A stretch of 64,000 nucleotides of DNA from Rubellimicrobium rubrum (GCF_006152115.1 NZ_VDFU01000014.1:1-64000); one strand, 5' to 3'. Positions 55,438 through 64,000 are shown, counted from the first letter of the stretch. Notes: a model not told the origin generated them from the sequence alone. Made by a program: numbers and translations.

Positions 55438-55731
55438 TCAGAAGTCGAAGATGTCGCCCAGAAGGCTCTTCTTCTTTTTCTTGCGGTAGTAGTCGTCATC
55501 GTCGCCGCGCCGATAGTCGCCCCGATACTCCTCGCGCCGGGGCTCGCGGGGCTCCTCGCGGCGGACCTCGCGCACCGGCTCCTGCAGCTGGACGGGCGGC
55601 ACGGCCCGGTCGACGATCTTGTCGAGTTCGCCCCGGTCCAGCCAGACCCCCCGGCATTGCGGGCAGTAGTCGATCTCCACCCCGGACCGATCGGTCATCA
55701 CCAGGGTGGCGCCATCCACGGGACATTTCAT
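55438..55731 (-). CDS. Zinc-ribbon (TFIIB-type) protein
   Basis: A 97-residue protein. The N-terminus MKCPVDGATLVMTDRSGVEI and DYCPQCRGVWLDRGELDKIV form a zf-TFIIB ribbon with CxxD...CxxC pattern. A highly charged Arg/Glu/Asp tail ends in KKKKKSLLGDIFDF. AAGGAGAACAGCCC precedes the ATG. Function unknown. Confidence 0.88.
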   Translation of the reverse strand: MKCPVDGATLVMTDRSGVEIDYCPQCRGVWLDRGELDKIVDRAVPPVQLQEPVREVRREEPREPRREEYRGDYRRGDDDDYYRKKKKKSLLGDIFDF

Positions 55732-55832
55732 GGGCTGTTCTCCTTGCCGGTTCCGATGGAGGTAGGAAGCCCGACGCCTTGCCGCAAGCGTCCCTGGCCG
55801 CGATGGCACCGCGTGCTATGCCAGCAGGATCC

Positions 55833-56312
55833 ATGCCGAACGCCGCTCTCATCCTCGGTGCCGCCGTCTGGGAGGGCCGACGCCCCTCGCCGACGCTCCG
55901 GCGTCGGACGCTCCACGCGGCCGCGCTCTGGCAGCGGGGAGAGGTGTCGTGGCTGATCCCCTGTGGCGGGCTTGGACGGCATCCCCCGACCGAGGCGGAG
56001 TCCATGCGCGCGTTGCTGCTGGAGGCGGGCGTGCCGGCAGCTGCGATTCGGCTGGAGGACCGTTCGACCAGCACGCACGAAAACATCGCCCTGGCCCTGC
56101 CGATCCTGCGGAACCTCGGCGTCGCGACGGCGGTGATCGTCACGGATGCCACACATGCGCCGCGGGCGCGGCTGATCGCGCGAGGGCTGGGGCTGAGGGC
56201 GACGACGTCTTCGCCCCCGCTCTGGGGCGGGCACCTCCCCAGTGTCATCCGGCAAGCCCTGCGCGAGGTGCCCGCGACGGCGGTGGCGATCTGGCGGCTC
56301 TGGCGGCGCTAG
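55833..56312 (+). CDS. YdcF-like DUF218 protein
   Basis: A 159-residue DUF218 domain: ALILGAAVWEGRRPSPTLRR, CGGLGRHPPTEAESM, EDRSTSTHENIALA and IVTDATHAPRARLIARGLG. Members bind nucleotide-like ligands or act in envelope metabolism. No membrane segment is present. Oriented away from the zinc-ribbon gene. Confidence 0.85.
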   Translation: MPNAALILGAAVWEGRRPSPTLRRRTLHAAALWQRGEVSWLIPCGGLGRHPPTEAESMRALLLEAGVPAAAIRLEDRSTSTHENIALALPILRNLGVATAVIVTDATHAPRARLIARGLGLRATTSSPPLWGGHLPSVIRQALREVPATAVAIWRLWRR

Positions 56313-56355
56313 GAGAGGCCTTGCGAAGGTCCGTCCGTGGCGGCACGGTCCGTTC

Positions 56356-56847
56356 ATGGCCAGCGAGCGCATCGACCCGATCCGTCCCACCACCGACGAG
56401 GCGCGGGCCCTTGCGCGCAGCCTGCTTTACGACGCGCGGCACGGCGCCCTGGGCGTGATCAAGCCCGACACTGGATCCCCCATGGTGAGCCGCGTGGCCG
56501 TGGGCTGGGATGGTGAGGCGGCCTTGGTGCTCGTGTCCACCCTGGCCCACCACACACGCGGCCTTTTGGCAGATCCGGCGTCCTCGCTCCTGGTAGGGGA
56601 ACCCGGCCCCAAGGGGGACCCGCTCACTCATCCGCGCGTGACGCTGATGACCAGCGCCGAGCGCGCCGACAAGGTCGCCCACCGCGACTCCTGGCTGGCC
56701 TCGCATCCCAAGGCAGCGCTCTACTACGACTTTGCGGATTTCCTGATGATCCGGCTTGTGGTGCGGGTGGCCCATCTGAACGGCGGGTTCGGCAAGGCCT
56801 TCCGGCTGACGCCTGACGATCTACGCGGCCCGCCCAGCGCCGCTTGA
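56356..56847 (+). CDS. Pyridoxamine 5'-phosphate oxidase-like (HugZ-type) protein
   Basis: A 163-residue split-barrel protein: [40 protein letters not shown] and [20 protein letters not shown]. The family covers flavin- or heme-binding proteins, including heme oxygenase HugZ. Without the heme-binding C-terminal domain, the specific function stays open. Confidence 0.85.
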   Translation: MASERIDPIRPTTDEARALARSLLYDARHGALGVIKPDTGSPMVSRVAVGWDGEAALVLVSTLAHHTRGLLADPASSLLVGEPGPKGDPLTHPRVTLMTSAERADKVAHRDSWLASHPKAALYYDFADFLMIRLVVRVAHLNGGFGKAFRLTPDDLRGPPSAA

Positions 56848-56881
56848 CACGGCCGGTGGCAGAGTCCACATACGCCGCCGT

Positions 56882-56957
<76 letters not shown>

Positions 56958-57411
56958 GCCCTCCCAAAGAATCGTCCAGCGAACCAAGACGGGGTTGCCG
57001 CCGCGCTTCCTGGTCTGAGGGTGCAAATGGACCGCCTCAGGCGGCTTCATCGTTCCATTATCCGGCACAATGATCGAATCCGGCGATGGATTGACCAAGA
57101 CGCCTCAAAAAAACACGATTCAGGACAAATGACTTCCAAGGTTCACGCGCATTTTGGTCGCACAGGACCTGCGGCGGCATCGTGCTGACCGCGCGGTCCG
57201 TTCGCCTCGCCTCGCAAAATGGGGCGCAGGCGCAATCGAGGGGATGAATCGTGCTGGACGCAGGGCCGACGATCGGCAACGCGGGCGGGTCAGAACAGTG
57301 CCACGCTGGCCCGATTGCGGGCGGGCGTCCAAGGCACCGATCCCATCCGGACGCGCCTCCGTTCCATCCGATCCGCTCTGCAGAACGCGCTTCACCAAGG
57401 GGCTCGACGCC
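56958..57411. other. Long leader between tRNA-Ala and the dynamin cluster
   Basis: No coding frame is convincing. It probably holds the promoter of the GTPase genes. AAGGGG lies 10-15 bases before the first GTPase ATG. A CGCCTCAAAAAAACACG stretch near 57100 is the most AT-rich part. I found no repeat of the tRNA 3' end. Confidence 0.45.
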
Positions 57412-59508
57412 ATGAACGACTTCGCTTCCACGACCGGCTTCCAAGACGGCGAGCCGGCCGACGCCGCTTGGGCCGACGGCACCGCACAGGCCCTCCTTTC
57501 TCTGGGAACAGAGAAGCTGAGCAGCCTCCGGCAGGAGAAGGCGTCTCTGGCCAGCGTGATCGAAGGGCTTTTGTCCGCGGCGGACGACCGATCCCGCGAC
57601 AAGCTCCGCGCCCTCGAGGGGGAGCTCAAAGCCCACTCGGCCACGATCACGGTGGTGGGACAGGTCAAGGCGGGCAAGACCTCGGTCATCAACGTGCTGA
57701 CGGGTCTGCCGGGCTTTCTGCCTTCGGACGTGAACCCCTGGACTTCGGTGGTGACCACCGTCCACGTCAACAAGCCCGCGCCCCGTGGCAACATCAAGGC
57801 CAGCTTCCAGTTCTTCGAACGCGACGAATGGGAGCGACTGATGCGAGGCGGCGGCCGCCTGGGCGAGATGGCAAAGCGCGCCGGTGCCTCGGACGAGATG
57901 CTACGCATCGAGCAGCAGCTCATGGACGTGCGCCGCAAGTCCCAGGACCGGCTGGGCCGCAACTTCGAGCTCCTGCTCGGACAGACCCACAACTACGACC
58001 GCGCCGACACCGCGCTCATCGAACGCTATGTCTGCATGGGCGACCCCGACGCCATCGATGCTGAGTTCTCGCGCCAGGGCCGCTTCGCCGACCTGACCCG
58101 CGCAGCGGACATCTATGTCGCCCTGCCGCAGTATCCGTTCCCTTTTTCGCTCCAGGACACGCCAGGGGTGAACGACCCCTTCCTGATGCGCGAGCAGATC
58201 ACGCTCCGTTGCGTTCGCAACTCGGAGCTCTGCATCATGGTGCTGAGCGCGGCGCAGGCTCTGAACACCGTGGACCTCGCGCTGATCCGGCTCCTGTCTA
58301 CGCTGGACCGCCGCCAGTTGATCATCTTCGTCAACCGCATTGACGAGCTCGAGAACCCAGCCCAGCAGGTCGAGGAGATCCGCACCTCGCTCGACGCGAC
58401 TCTCAGGAAGCATGGTATCGGCAGCGTCACCGACATCGTCTTCGGCTCGGCCAAATGGGCCGAAGCGGCGCTGACGGGGCGTCCCGGCGACCTGCCCGAA
58501 GCCGGTCAGCAGGCCCTTCTCGACTGGGCCAAGGTGGCCGACGTGCCGCGGGACAATCCCGACCCGTCCATGTCGATCTGGCACCTGTCGGGCATCCCGG
58601 CGCTGATCCGGGCCATCGGGGACCGCGTGGCCGAAGGATCGCCGCATCGCCTGATGCAGAAGGTGCGCCGCGATCTCAAGAACGTGGTGGCGCAGTCCTA
58701 CGCCGGCCTGCTGGGCGAAGGCGGCCCTACGACCGGGGTCGAGGGCGTCCATCTGACCGAGGCGCAGATGCAGGCCCGTATCAGGGCCCTCGTGCAGGAT
58801 CTCCAGGCCGAGCTTCGCCGCGACACCACCGAGATCCTGCAGGAACTCCGCACGCGTTTGGGTGCGGCCAGCGAGCAGTTCGTCGAGACCACCGTGGCGG
58901 CCATGATCCGGCACATCGAGGTCTATGGGATCGAAGGCCAGTGGGAGTGTGACCCCATGCGCCTGCGGGTGCAACTGCGCGCGGCCTACATGGGCTTTGC
59001 GCGGTCGATCCGAGCCTCCTCCCAGCGGATCCTGGCGCGCGCCGCCCGCGAGATGGGCGATCTTTATCACGAACTCCTGGGCGAGCCCGGAAGGACGCTC
59101 AAGCTCGAGGCTCCGATGGTACCGCAGATCCCCGCCCCCGTGGCGATCGGCAAGACCATCATCGTGGACCTTCAAGGCGGCTGGTGGAAGCGCTGGATCA
59201 AGATGCGGCGCGGCGCCAAGGCCTTTGCGGGCGAATACCGCACCCTTATCGCCAACGAGGCCCATTCGATCGTGTCCGAGATCGAGGAGCAGCAGGTCAG
59301 CGCCGTGGATGCCGCCCTTCGCCGTACCTTGCAGGAGTTCCTGGACGAGCACTCGGAAACACTGACGGGCATCGCCAAGGCCGGCCGCGTGACGCAGGCG
59401 GGCCTTCGCAGCGCGATCGGGGCGGACCGGCATTCGGCCCTTCGCAAGCAGCTCGACGTGGCAACAGCCGCGCTGGACGCCGGAATAGATCAGCCCCTCA
59501 CCGCCTGA
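57412..59508 (+). CDS. Dynamin-like GTPase 1
   Basis: A 698-residue bacterial dynamin-like protein. The GTPase domain has P-loop GQVKAGKTS (83-91), switch Thr in NPWTSVVTTVHV, DTPG (249-252) and NRID (308-311). The C-terminal ~300 residues are helical. GGWWKRWIKMRRGAKAF at 589-605 is amphipathic and basic and may serve as a membrane paddle. Dynamins bind and remodel membranes on GTP hydrolysis. The second GTPase starts 19 bases after its stop. No membrane segment or signal is seen. Confidence 0.88.
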   Translation: MNDFASTTGFQDGEPADAAWADGTAQALLSLGTEKLSSLRQEKASLASVIEGLLSAADDRSRDKLRALEGELKAHSATITVVGQVKAGKTSVINVLTGLPGFLPSDVNPWTSVVTTVHVNKPAPRGNIKASFQFFERDEWERLMRGGGRLGEMAKRAGASDEMLRIEQQLMDVRRKSQDRLGRNFELLLGQTHNYDRADTALIERYVCMGDPDAIDAEFSRQGRFADLTRAADIYVALPQYPFPFSLQDTPGVNDPFLMREQITLRCVRNSELCIMVLSAAQALNTVDLALIRLLSTLDRRQLIIFVNRIDELENPAQQVEEIRTSLDATLRKHGIGSVTDIVFGSAKWAEAALTGRPGDLPEAGQQALLDWAKVADVPRDNPDPSMSIWHLSGIPALIRAIGDRVAEGSPHRLMQKVRRDLKNVVAQSYAGLLGEGGPTTGVEGVHLTEAQMQARIRALVQDLQAELRRDTTEILQELRTRLGAASEQFVETTVAAMIRHIEVYGIEGQWECDPMRLRVQLRAAYMGFARSIRASSQRILARAAREMGDLYHELLGEPGRTLKLEAPMVPQIPAPVAIGKTIIVDLQGGWWKRWIKMRRGAKAFAGEYRTLIANEAHSIVSEIEEQQVSAVDAALRRTLQEFLDEHSETLTGIAKAGRVTQAGLRSAIGADRHSALRKQLDVATAALDAGIDQPLTA

Positions 59509-59527
59509 CCCGGAAAAGAGGACCAGA

Positions 59528-60970
59528 ATGTCCAAGACCGAACAGACACGCTCCGTTTCGGCGGAAAAGCTGGACCGCCTCTCCGCCTGGGCCCGCCGAA
59601 AGCCGCGGATCGGCCTGATGGGAGAGTTCAGCTCGGGCAAGTCGACGCTGCTGAACCTCCTGATCGGGGAAGACCTGCTCCCCACCAAGGTCACGGCGAC
59701 TGAACTGCCTCCGGTCTGGTTCAGCCACGGACGGCCCCGCGCCTTCTGGGTCGATCGCCATGGAAGGCGCCATCCGCTCGGCTTCGGGGAGTTCGGAGGC
59801 GTGCCGATGTCGGCCCGCTGCGTTCGGGTGTTCACCCCTTCCCCGATCCTTGAGCGCTGCGACATCATCGATACGCCCGGCATCTCTGACCCCAATCTCG
59901 AGGAAGACTCCTGGCGGTTCGCCGTGGGGCAGTCGAACTTCATTCTCTGGTGCACCCCAGCTACGCAGGCCTGGCGCGAGACCGAACGCTCCACCTGGAT
60001 CTCCTTGCCCGAGAGGCTTCGCACCAACAGCGTGCTGGTCGTCACCCGGGCCGACAAGCTCGTCAATGACACCGACCGCGAGAAGGTGACCCGTCGGCTG
60101 TCCCGCGAGACCTTTGGCCTGTTCGGCGGGCTGGTGCTGCTGTCGAGCCTGGATGCCGTCCGGGGCAAGGCCGAGCTGGCCCGAACGGGCGGGGCCGATA
60201 CTTGGGCTCGAAGCGGCGGCGCGGAACTCGACACTCGCATCGAAGCGGGGCTGCGCTCGGTCTCCGCCGAGCGGCTGGACCTGCTTGAGCGTTACGTCTC
60301 GACCGGCCCGGCTCGGCCCCGACCGACACCGGTCGCAGCGCCGCCGGAGGAGCCCCCGATGATCGCTGCGCCAGCGTCGCGCGTCCTCGGCACGGCCGAG
60401 ACGATCCAGCCCCGCCGGGTCGAGCGGAACCGGACTCAGGCCCCCGACCGCCGGTTCCTGTTCCAGCAGGAGCCGCCAAGCGCAACAAGCCTGGCCGAAG
60501 CCGACCGGACCCGACTGGACGACGGCAGGCCGCTGCTGCTCGATCCGCGCTGGACCGAGTCGGTCCATGATGCTTCGGCCCTGAGCGAAGCCAGCCAGCC
60601 CATCGTCATCGCTTTGGGCGAGGAATATGCCGCCGTTGCTGGGTTGGGCCTCGATGTTGCCGCCGGCAGGGCCGTGAACCCGGTGCAGCCCGACCTTGTT
60701 GCCGAGGACGACTCGATCCGCGCCGTCCTGGCCGCCATGGCGGCTCCTCGGGAGGAATCAGAGCCGGATCAGCCAGCGCGGGAAGCGCCGCTGCCGCGCG
60801 CTGTCCGCATCTGGCGGAACATCATCCGGCAGAACCCGGAAATGCCCTCGAATGACCCGGTTCTCGCCATGATCGACCAGCTTCTTCACGAGTTGTCGCA
60901 CGATGATCAACTGCTGGGTGAGAACGGGCTTGGACTGAAAGACACGGTCGAGAAGAACCGAGCCGCCTGA
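59528..60970 (+). CDS. Dynamin-like GTPase 2
   Basis: A 480-residue GTPase of the same superfamily. G motifs are GEFSSGKST (32-40), TATEL (56-60), DTPG (115-118) and TRAD (173-176). A Pro/Ala/Glu-rich linker from about 265 to 430 leads to a short C-terminal helical part (VRIWRNIIRQNPEMP...LLHELS). It lacks the long stalk of its partner, so it may act as a regulatory or hetero-oligomeric subunit. Paired dynamins are known in other bacteria. Confidence 0.85.
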   Translation: MSKTEQTRSVSAEKLDRLSAWARRKPRIGLMGEFSSGKSTLLNLLIGEDLLPTKVTATELPPVWFSHGRPRAFWVDRHGRRHPLGFGEFGGVPMSARCVRVFTPSPILERCDIIDTPGISDPNLEEDSWRFAVGQSNFILWCTPATQAWRETERSTWISLPERLRTNSVLVVTRADKLVNDTDREKVTRRLSRETFGLFGGLVLLSSLDAVRGKAELARTGGADTWARSGGAELDTRIEAGLRSVSAERLDLLERYVSTGPARPRPTPVAAPPEEPPMIAAPASRVLGTAETIQPRRVERNRTQAPDRRFLFQQEPPSATSLAEADRTRLDDGRPLLLDPRWTESVHDASALSEASQPIVIALGEEYAAVAGLGLDVAAGRAVNPVQPDLVAEDDSIRAVLAAMAAPREESEPDQPAREAPLPRAVRIWRNIIRQNPEMPSNDPVLAMIDQLLHELSHDDQLLGENGLGLKDTVEKNRAA

Positions 60971-61004
60971 CATCAGGCATCCAGACGAGGAGGGAGGGTC
61001 CAGA

Positions 61005-61634
61005 GTGAAGCTGTTTCAGAAGATGGGCGCGGCGTTGCCAAGCGCCAAGAAGCTGGTTTCCGGCCTGCTGGACGAGAGCCAGCCACCCGTTGAGGAGGAT
61101 CAGGGGGGCTTCGGCCCACCAGGAGGCGTGCTCTGGACGACGCCCCTGGACGTGCTGTCGGACCGCCCCAAAGCGGGCCTCCCAACCCAGTCCGCCATCA
61201 ACGCCCCCCTGCCAGAGCCTGCTCCGGCCCTGCCTCCAGACTCCCCTGATCGTTCCGAGGCCCTGGAACGCACGGGCCTGCTGTGCACGGATATCGAGGC
61301 CACCTCCGAGATCGGCGGCTTCATCGGCGCCTGCCTCGTGGACAGCGGGTCGGGCCTTGTGCTGGCCGAAACAGGCGATGGTCGGATCGACATGGAAGCT
61401 GCCGCGGCTCTCAACACGCAGATCGTCAGGGCCGAGCACGAGGTGATCGAGGTGCTCGACCTCGACGATCATATCGAGGACATTTTGATCACCATGGGCA
61501 AGCAGCTGCACTTCATCCGCCCGCTCGAGAAATCCCCTGGCGTGTTCCTGTATGTGGCCTTGGACAAGAAGCAGGCCAACCTCGGCATGGCCCGCATGCA
61601 GGTCGGCAGGATCGAGAGCACTCTGAAGATGTGA
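61005..61634 (+). CDS. Roadblock/LC7-domain protein 1 with N-terminal extension
   Basis: A protein of 209 residues. The first ~90 are proline-rich and probably disordered, beginning MKLFQKMGAALPSAKKLV, a basic amphipathic stretch. The rest is a Roadblock/LC7 fold: GFIGACLVDSGSGLVLAETG, DMEAAAALNTQIVRAEHEV and ANLGMARMQVGRIE. Roadblock dimers such as MglB act on small GTPases. The GTG start follows GAGGAGGGAGGG. Confidence 0.85.
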   Translation: MKLFQKMGAALPSAKKLVSGLLDESQPPVEEDQGGFGPPGGVLWTTPLDVLSDRPKAGLPTQSAINAPLPEPAPALPPDSPDRSEALERTGLLCTDIEATSEIGGFIGACLVDSGSGLVLAETGDGRIDMEAAAALNTQIVRAEHEVIEVLDLDDHIEDILITMGKQLHFIRPLEKSPGVFLYVALDKKQANLGMARMQVGRIESTLKM

Positions 61635-61836
61635 CTCGGCCCGGGATCGTGCCGCTACCTCCCTCCCGCGACCGGTCCTGTCATCGGGAGAAGCCCGGGC
61701 AGGACCAGCCAAGGGCCACTTGGCTCCATGCGCCGCGGATTCGAAATCCCCTTCGACCGCCGGCCCAAAGTCTGGCGGTTCATCGCGAAACCGAGCTGAC
61801 CACCATTCCCCTCCCCCGCACTGGAAAGGACGCATC
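61635..61836. other. Gap between the two Roadblock genes
   Basis: About 200 bases with a 23-codon frame at 61728 (MRRGFEIPFDRRPKVWRF...) that has no ribosome site. It may contain a second promoter. GGAAAGGACGCATC leads to the next gene's GTG. Confidence 0.4.
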
Positions 61837-62190
61837 GTGTCGACAGATATCGCAGCCACCACCGAGATCGCCGGCTTCATCGGGGCCTGTCTTGTGGACA
61901 GCGAGTCCGGCCTGATGCTCGCCTCCGAAGGGGGTGGCAAGATCGACATGGAGGCCGCTGCAGCCCTCAACACCCAGGTCGTCAAAGCCAACCTCCAGGC
62001 CATCGAGACCTTGGGCCTCAACGACGGGATCGAGGACGTCCTGATCACCATGGGCAAGCAGCTGCACATGATCCGCCCGCTCGAGAAGGCTCCGGGCGTG
62101 TTCCTTTACGTTGCCCTGGACAAGAAGCAGGCCAATCTCGGCATGGCCCGCATGCAGGTCAAGAAGATCGAGGGCGGCCTGAGCCTCTGA
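61837..62190 (+). CDS. Roadblock/LC7-domain protein 2
   Basis: A 117-residue, single-domain Roadblock/LC7 protein, roughly three quarters identical to the C-terminal domain of the gene upstream. MGKQLHMIRPLEKAPGVFLY and VALDKKQANLGMARMQV are almost the same in both. It lacks the N-terminal extension. A tandem duplication is evident; the two could form hetero- and homodimers. Confidence 0.87.
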   Translation: MSTDIAATTEIAGFIGACLVDSESGLMLASEGGGKIDMEAAAALNTQVVKANLQAIETLGLNDGIEDVLITMGKQLHMIRPLEKAPGVFLYVALDKKQANLGMARMQVKKIEGGLSL

Positions 62191-62292
62191 CCTGCCGAGT
62201 GGGCGCAATGGTATCCGTGGTCGAGGTGGGGATGTCTGGCGACCCTGGAACAGGGAGGCAAAGCGGGCGTTAGGTGCAAAAGGGGGTTCCCG

Positions 62293-63777
62293 ATGCAGCC
62301 CGTTCCTGTCCTGACCCTGTCTGCCCTGTCGCTTGCGTTCTGGTCCGGCGGAGCGCTGGCGCAACAGGCAAGTCCCTCGTTCAACTGCCGCTACGCCAGC
62401 ACCGAGACCGAGATCGCCATCTGCAACAGCCCCGCGCTGGCTGAACTCGAGATGCAGATGTACGGGGGCTATCTGGCGTTGGTGGAGCGCATCGGCGAAC
62501 GGCAGGCGCGCCGCATCGCCGACGATCTGCTCGAACGCCGACAGGCTTGCGGGCCCGATCGCTCCTGCATTGCCCAAAGGCTCCTGGTCACGATGGAGGT
62601 CTTCCGACAGCGCGCCGAGCCCGAGCAGCAGCTTGCCGCCGTTGAGCCCCCCGAGCCCGAGCCCGAACCAGTTCCCGAAGTGGCCCCGATCCCGGAGAGC
62701 CCAGAGCCGCCGCTCGCCGCTCTTGAGCCCTGGCCGCCCGAGTTGGAATCGCCGACCCCAGAGGTCGCAGCAAGCGAGCCCACGACCGAGGACGATGTCT
62801 TGGCCGCCCTTGAGCCTGCGCCCGAGGACCTGGAGCCGAACCTGCCCGCGCTGGAGTTTCCGTCCGAAAACCCTACAGCCGAAGAGGCAGAGGTTCTGGC
62901 AGGCGTCGACCCCTTGGCCGAGGACCCGGCGCCAAGCTTGTCTGAACCGGAGTTCCTTTCTCCCGAAAACAGCTTGGTCGAGGACGAGGACGTTTTTGCC
63001 TCCATCGACCCCTTGCCCGAGGACTTGGAGCCAAGCTCGCCCGAGCCGGAATTCCTCGCAACCGAGGAGAACTTGGTGGAGAACGAAGACGTCCTGGCTG
63101 CTATCGCTCCATCGACCGAGGAGGTGGAGCCCAGCCAACCCGAGCCGGAGTCCGTTCCCCTTGAAGAGAACCTGGTCGAGGATGAAGACGTTCTGGCCGC
63201 GCTTGCCCCCTTGCCTGAGGAGGCCGAACCCAGCCAACCCGCCACCGAGCCGCTGGAGCAGGACGTCGAGGTGGCGTCACGAGACGTCGCCTTGCCAGAG
63301 GCCGTCATCAAACTCGATGAAACGGACCTAGAGCCGGCCGAGCCCAGCGCGACCCAACCTCCCGAGCCCGAAACCGAAACGGCGGCCATCGCTCCCCCGC
63401 TGGTGGAAGCCCAGCCGGAACCGCCTGCCGACGAGCCGTCGCTTGGCGCAGCGATCGAGGGTGCCGAACTGACCTCGGCCGCGCCACCCACGGCCGCCTT
63501 CGACACGCCGTTGTCATGGGCTTTCATGGACCTGTCGCGCGGCGATCGGGCAGCCCTTCAGGAGCGGCTTCGGGAGGCCGGCTACTACGAAGGCCAAGGC
63601 ACCGGCATCTGGGAGCAGGCGACCGTGGACGCGCTGAACGCATTCTTGGCCTCGCCCGAAGGCTTGGGCTTCGACTCCGCCTCGGCCTCCGGAGCCGCGT
63701 TGATTCTCGACTATTTGGGGTCGGATGCCTTCGGCCGAAGCGTCTCGGCCGATCCTCTCGACGCAGCCGAGTGGTGA
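62293..63777 (+). CDS. Exported LprI-domain protein with acidic repeats
   Basis: A 494-residue protein with signal peptide (LTLSALSLAFWSGGALAQQ). Residues ~30-100 form an LprI/DUF1311-like domain with four Cys (NCRYASTETEIAICNSPALA; RQACGPDRSCIAQRL), related to lysozyme inhibitors. Residues 166-320 are acidic, proline-rich repeats of about 33 residues. The last ~80 residues (DRAALQERLREAGYYEGQGT) resemble a peptidoglycan-binding-type helical domain. A cell-wall role is inferred. It lies 102 bases after the Roadblock pair, so cotranscription is possible but unproven. Confidence 0.78.
   Translation: MQPVPVLTLSALSLAFWSGGALAQQASPSFNCRYASTETEIAICNSPALAELEMQMYGGYLALVERIGERQARRIADDLLERRQACGPDRSCIAQRLLVTMEVFRQRAEPEQQLAAVEPPEPEPEPVPEVAPIPESPEPPLAALEPWPPELESPTPEVAASEPTTEDDVLAALEPAPEDLEPNLPALEFPSENPTAEEAEVLAGVDPLAEDPAPSLSEPEFLSPENSLVEDEDVFASIDPLPEDLEPSSPEPEFLATEENLVENEDVLAAIAPSTEEVEPSQPEPESVPLEENLVEDEDVLAALAPLPEEAEPSQPATEPLEQDVEVASRDVALPEAVIKLDETDLEPAEPSATQPPEPETETAAIAPPLVEAQPEPPADEPSLGAAIEGAELTSAAPPTAAFDTPLSWAFMDLSRGDRAALQERLREAGYYEGQGTGIWEQATVDALNAFLASPEGLGFDSASASGAALILDYLGSDAFGRSVSADPLDAAEW
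62788..63252 (+). repeat. Five tandem ~99-base units encoding acidic repeats
   Basis: Units begin EDDVLAALEP, EAEVLAGVDP, DEDVFASIDP, NEDVLAAIAP and DEDVLAALAP, at 32-33 residue spacing, inside the LprI-domain gene. The last unit is partial. Period and sequence are too regular for chance. Confidence 0.85.
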
Positions 63778-63784
63778 TCGCAGC

Positions 63785-64000
63785 CTACAGCCCGCCCATG
63801 GCCCGAATCTGAGCGACGATCTCAGCCACGCCTTTGTCGTGGCGCAGGCTCGTGAACAGGAACGGCCGCTCGCCCCGCATCCGCCTCGCATCCCGGTCCA
63901 TGACCTCGAGCGAAGCGCCCACATAGGGTGCGAGATCTGTCTTGTTGATGACCAGAAGGTCCGATCGCGTGATGGCCGGGCCACCCTTCCTCGGGATCTC
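63785..64000 (-). CDS. ureG: Urease accessory protein UreG, C-terminal part
   Basis: The frame enters from the right edge. [20 protein letters not shown], then [20 protein letters not shown] and [20 protein letters not shown], is the end of UreG. The NKTD guanine-specificity motif is intact. UreG hydrolyses GTP during nickel delivery to urease. The upstream urease genes should lie beyond the window. Confidence 0.93.
   Translation of the reverse strand, partial: EIPRKGGPAITRSDLLVINKTDLAPYVGASLEVMDRDARRMRGERPFLFTSLRHDKGVAEIVAQIRAMGGL

Noticed and set aside
61728-61799. A 23-codon frame between the Roadblock genes
   Set aside because: There is no ribosome site and no sign of conservation.
62788-63252. 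A CRISPR-like array
   Set aside because: The repeats are contiguous, in frame and encode an acidic protein region; there are no spacers or cas genes.

Overview
The window is high-GC alphaproteobacterial DNA, almost certainly Rhodobacterales. The best taxonomic evidence is a SAM/SAH riboswitch in front of metK, an RNA class reported only from that order. Supporting evidence is a CCUCCUCCC-loop (CcsR or 'cuckoo' type) small RNA, the irr//fabA-fabB-fabI arrangement, and the classic alphaproteobacterial orders miaB-phoH-ybeY-corC-lnt-metK-trmB and aroA-cmk-rpsA-ihfB-lapA-trpF-trpB. Most of the sequence is chromosomal housekeeping DNA with a few accessory patches.

Layout. 1-330: remains of an IS3-family element. 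330-5460: a radical SAM protein next to a DUF4130-UdgX fusion, ClpS2, a glycolipid-binding-type protein, ychF and a YqaE/Pmp3-like peptide. 5460-7070: no protein gene found, but a small RNA with three anti-Shine-Dalgarno hairpins preceded by palindromes. 7070-13560: SbtA/SbtB bicarbonate transport, a chemoreceptor, small unknowns, a duplicated cold-shock locus and two VOC proteins. 13600-22900: trpA, a GGDEF-EAL protein, an FMN lactate-type dehydrogenase, amylosucrase, rplY, pth and a few regulators. 23266-41042, minus strand: the trpB-aroA block, then trmB to miaB and irr. 41192-47106: unsaturated fatty acid synthesis, then a short run of small-molecule enzymes and an MFS pump. 47156-57000: accessory DNA with several broken genes, tRNA-Arg, an SodC-like protein, uvrB, an AT-rich trypsin-like protease and tRNA-Ala. 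57412-62190: two dynamin-like GTPases with two Roadblock/LC7 proteins. The window ends with an LprI-domain exported protein and the 3' end of ureG.

How genes work together. trpF, trpB and the separate trpA cover late tryptophan synthesis. fabA, fabB and fabI make unsaturated fatty acids beside the iron regulator irr. SbtA and SbtB form a transporter/PII pair. The radical SAM and UdgX genes are a recurrent but functionally unresolved DNA modification/repair pair. The strongest candidate for an undescribed system is the dynamin/dynamin/Roadblock/Roadblock cluster at 57412-62190, which resembles a membrane-remodelling GTPase unit supplied with its own MglB-like partners. Second is the three-hairpin small RNA at about 5890-6026.

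Decay is concentrated in a few places: an SDR gene with its middle deleted, an enolase-superfamily gene with several frame breaks, a multiply damaged DUF1801 gene, and a displaced 3' fragment of a monooxygenase gene beside the AT-rich protease. All function calls are read from the sequence alone; no database search was possible.
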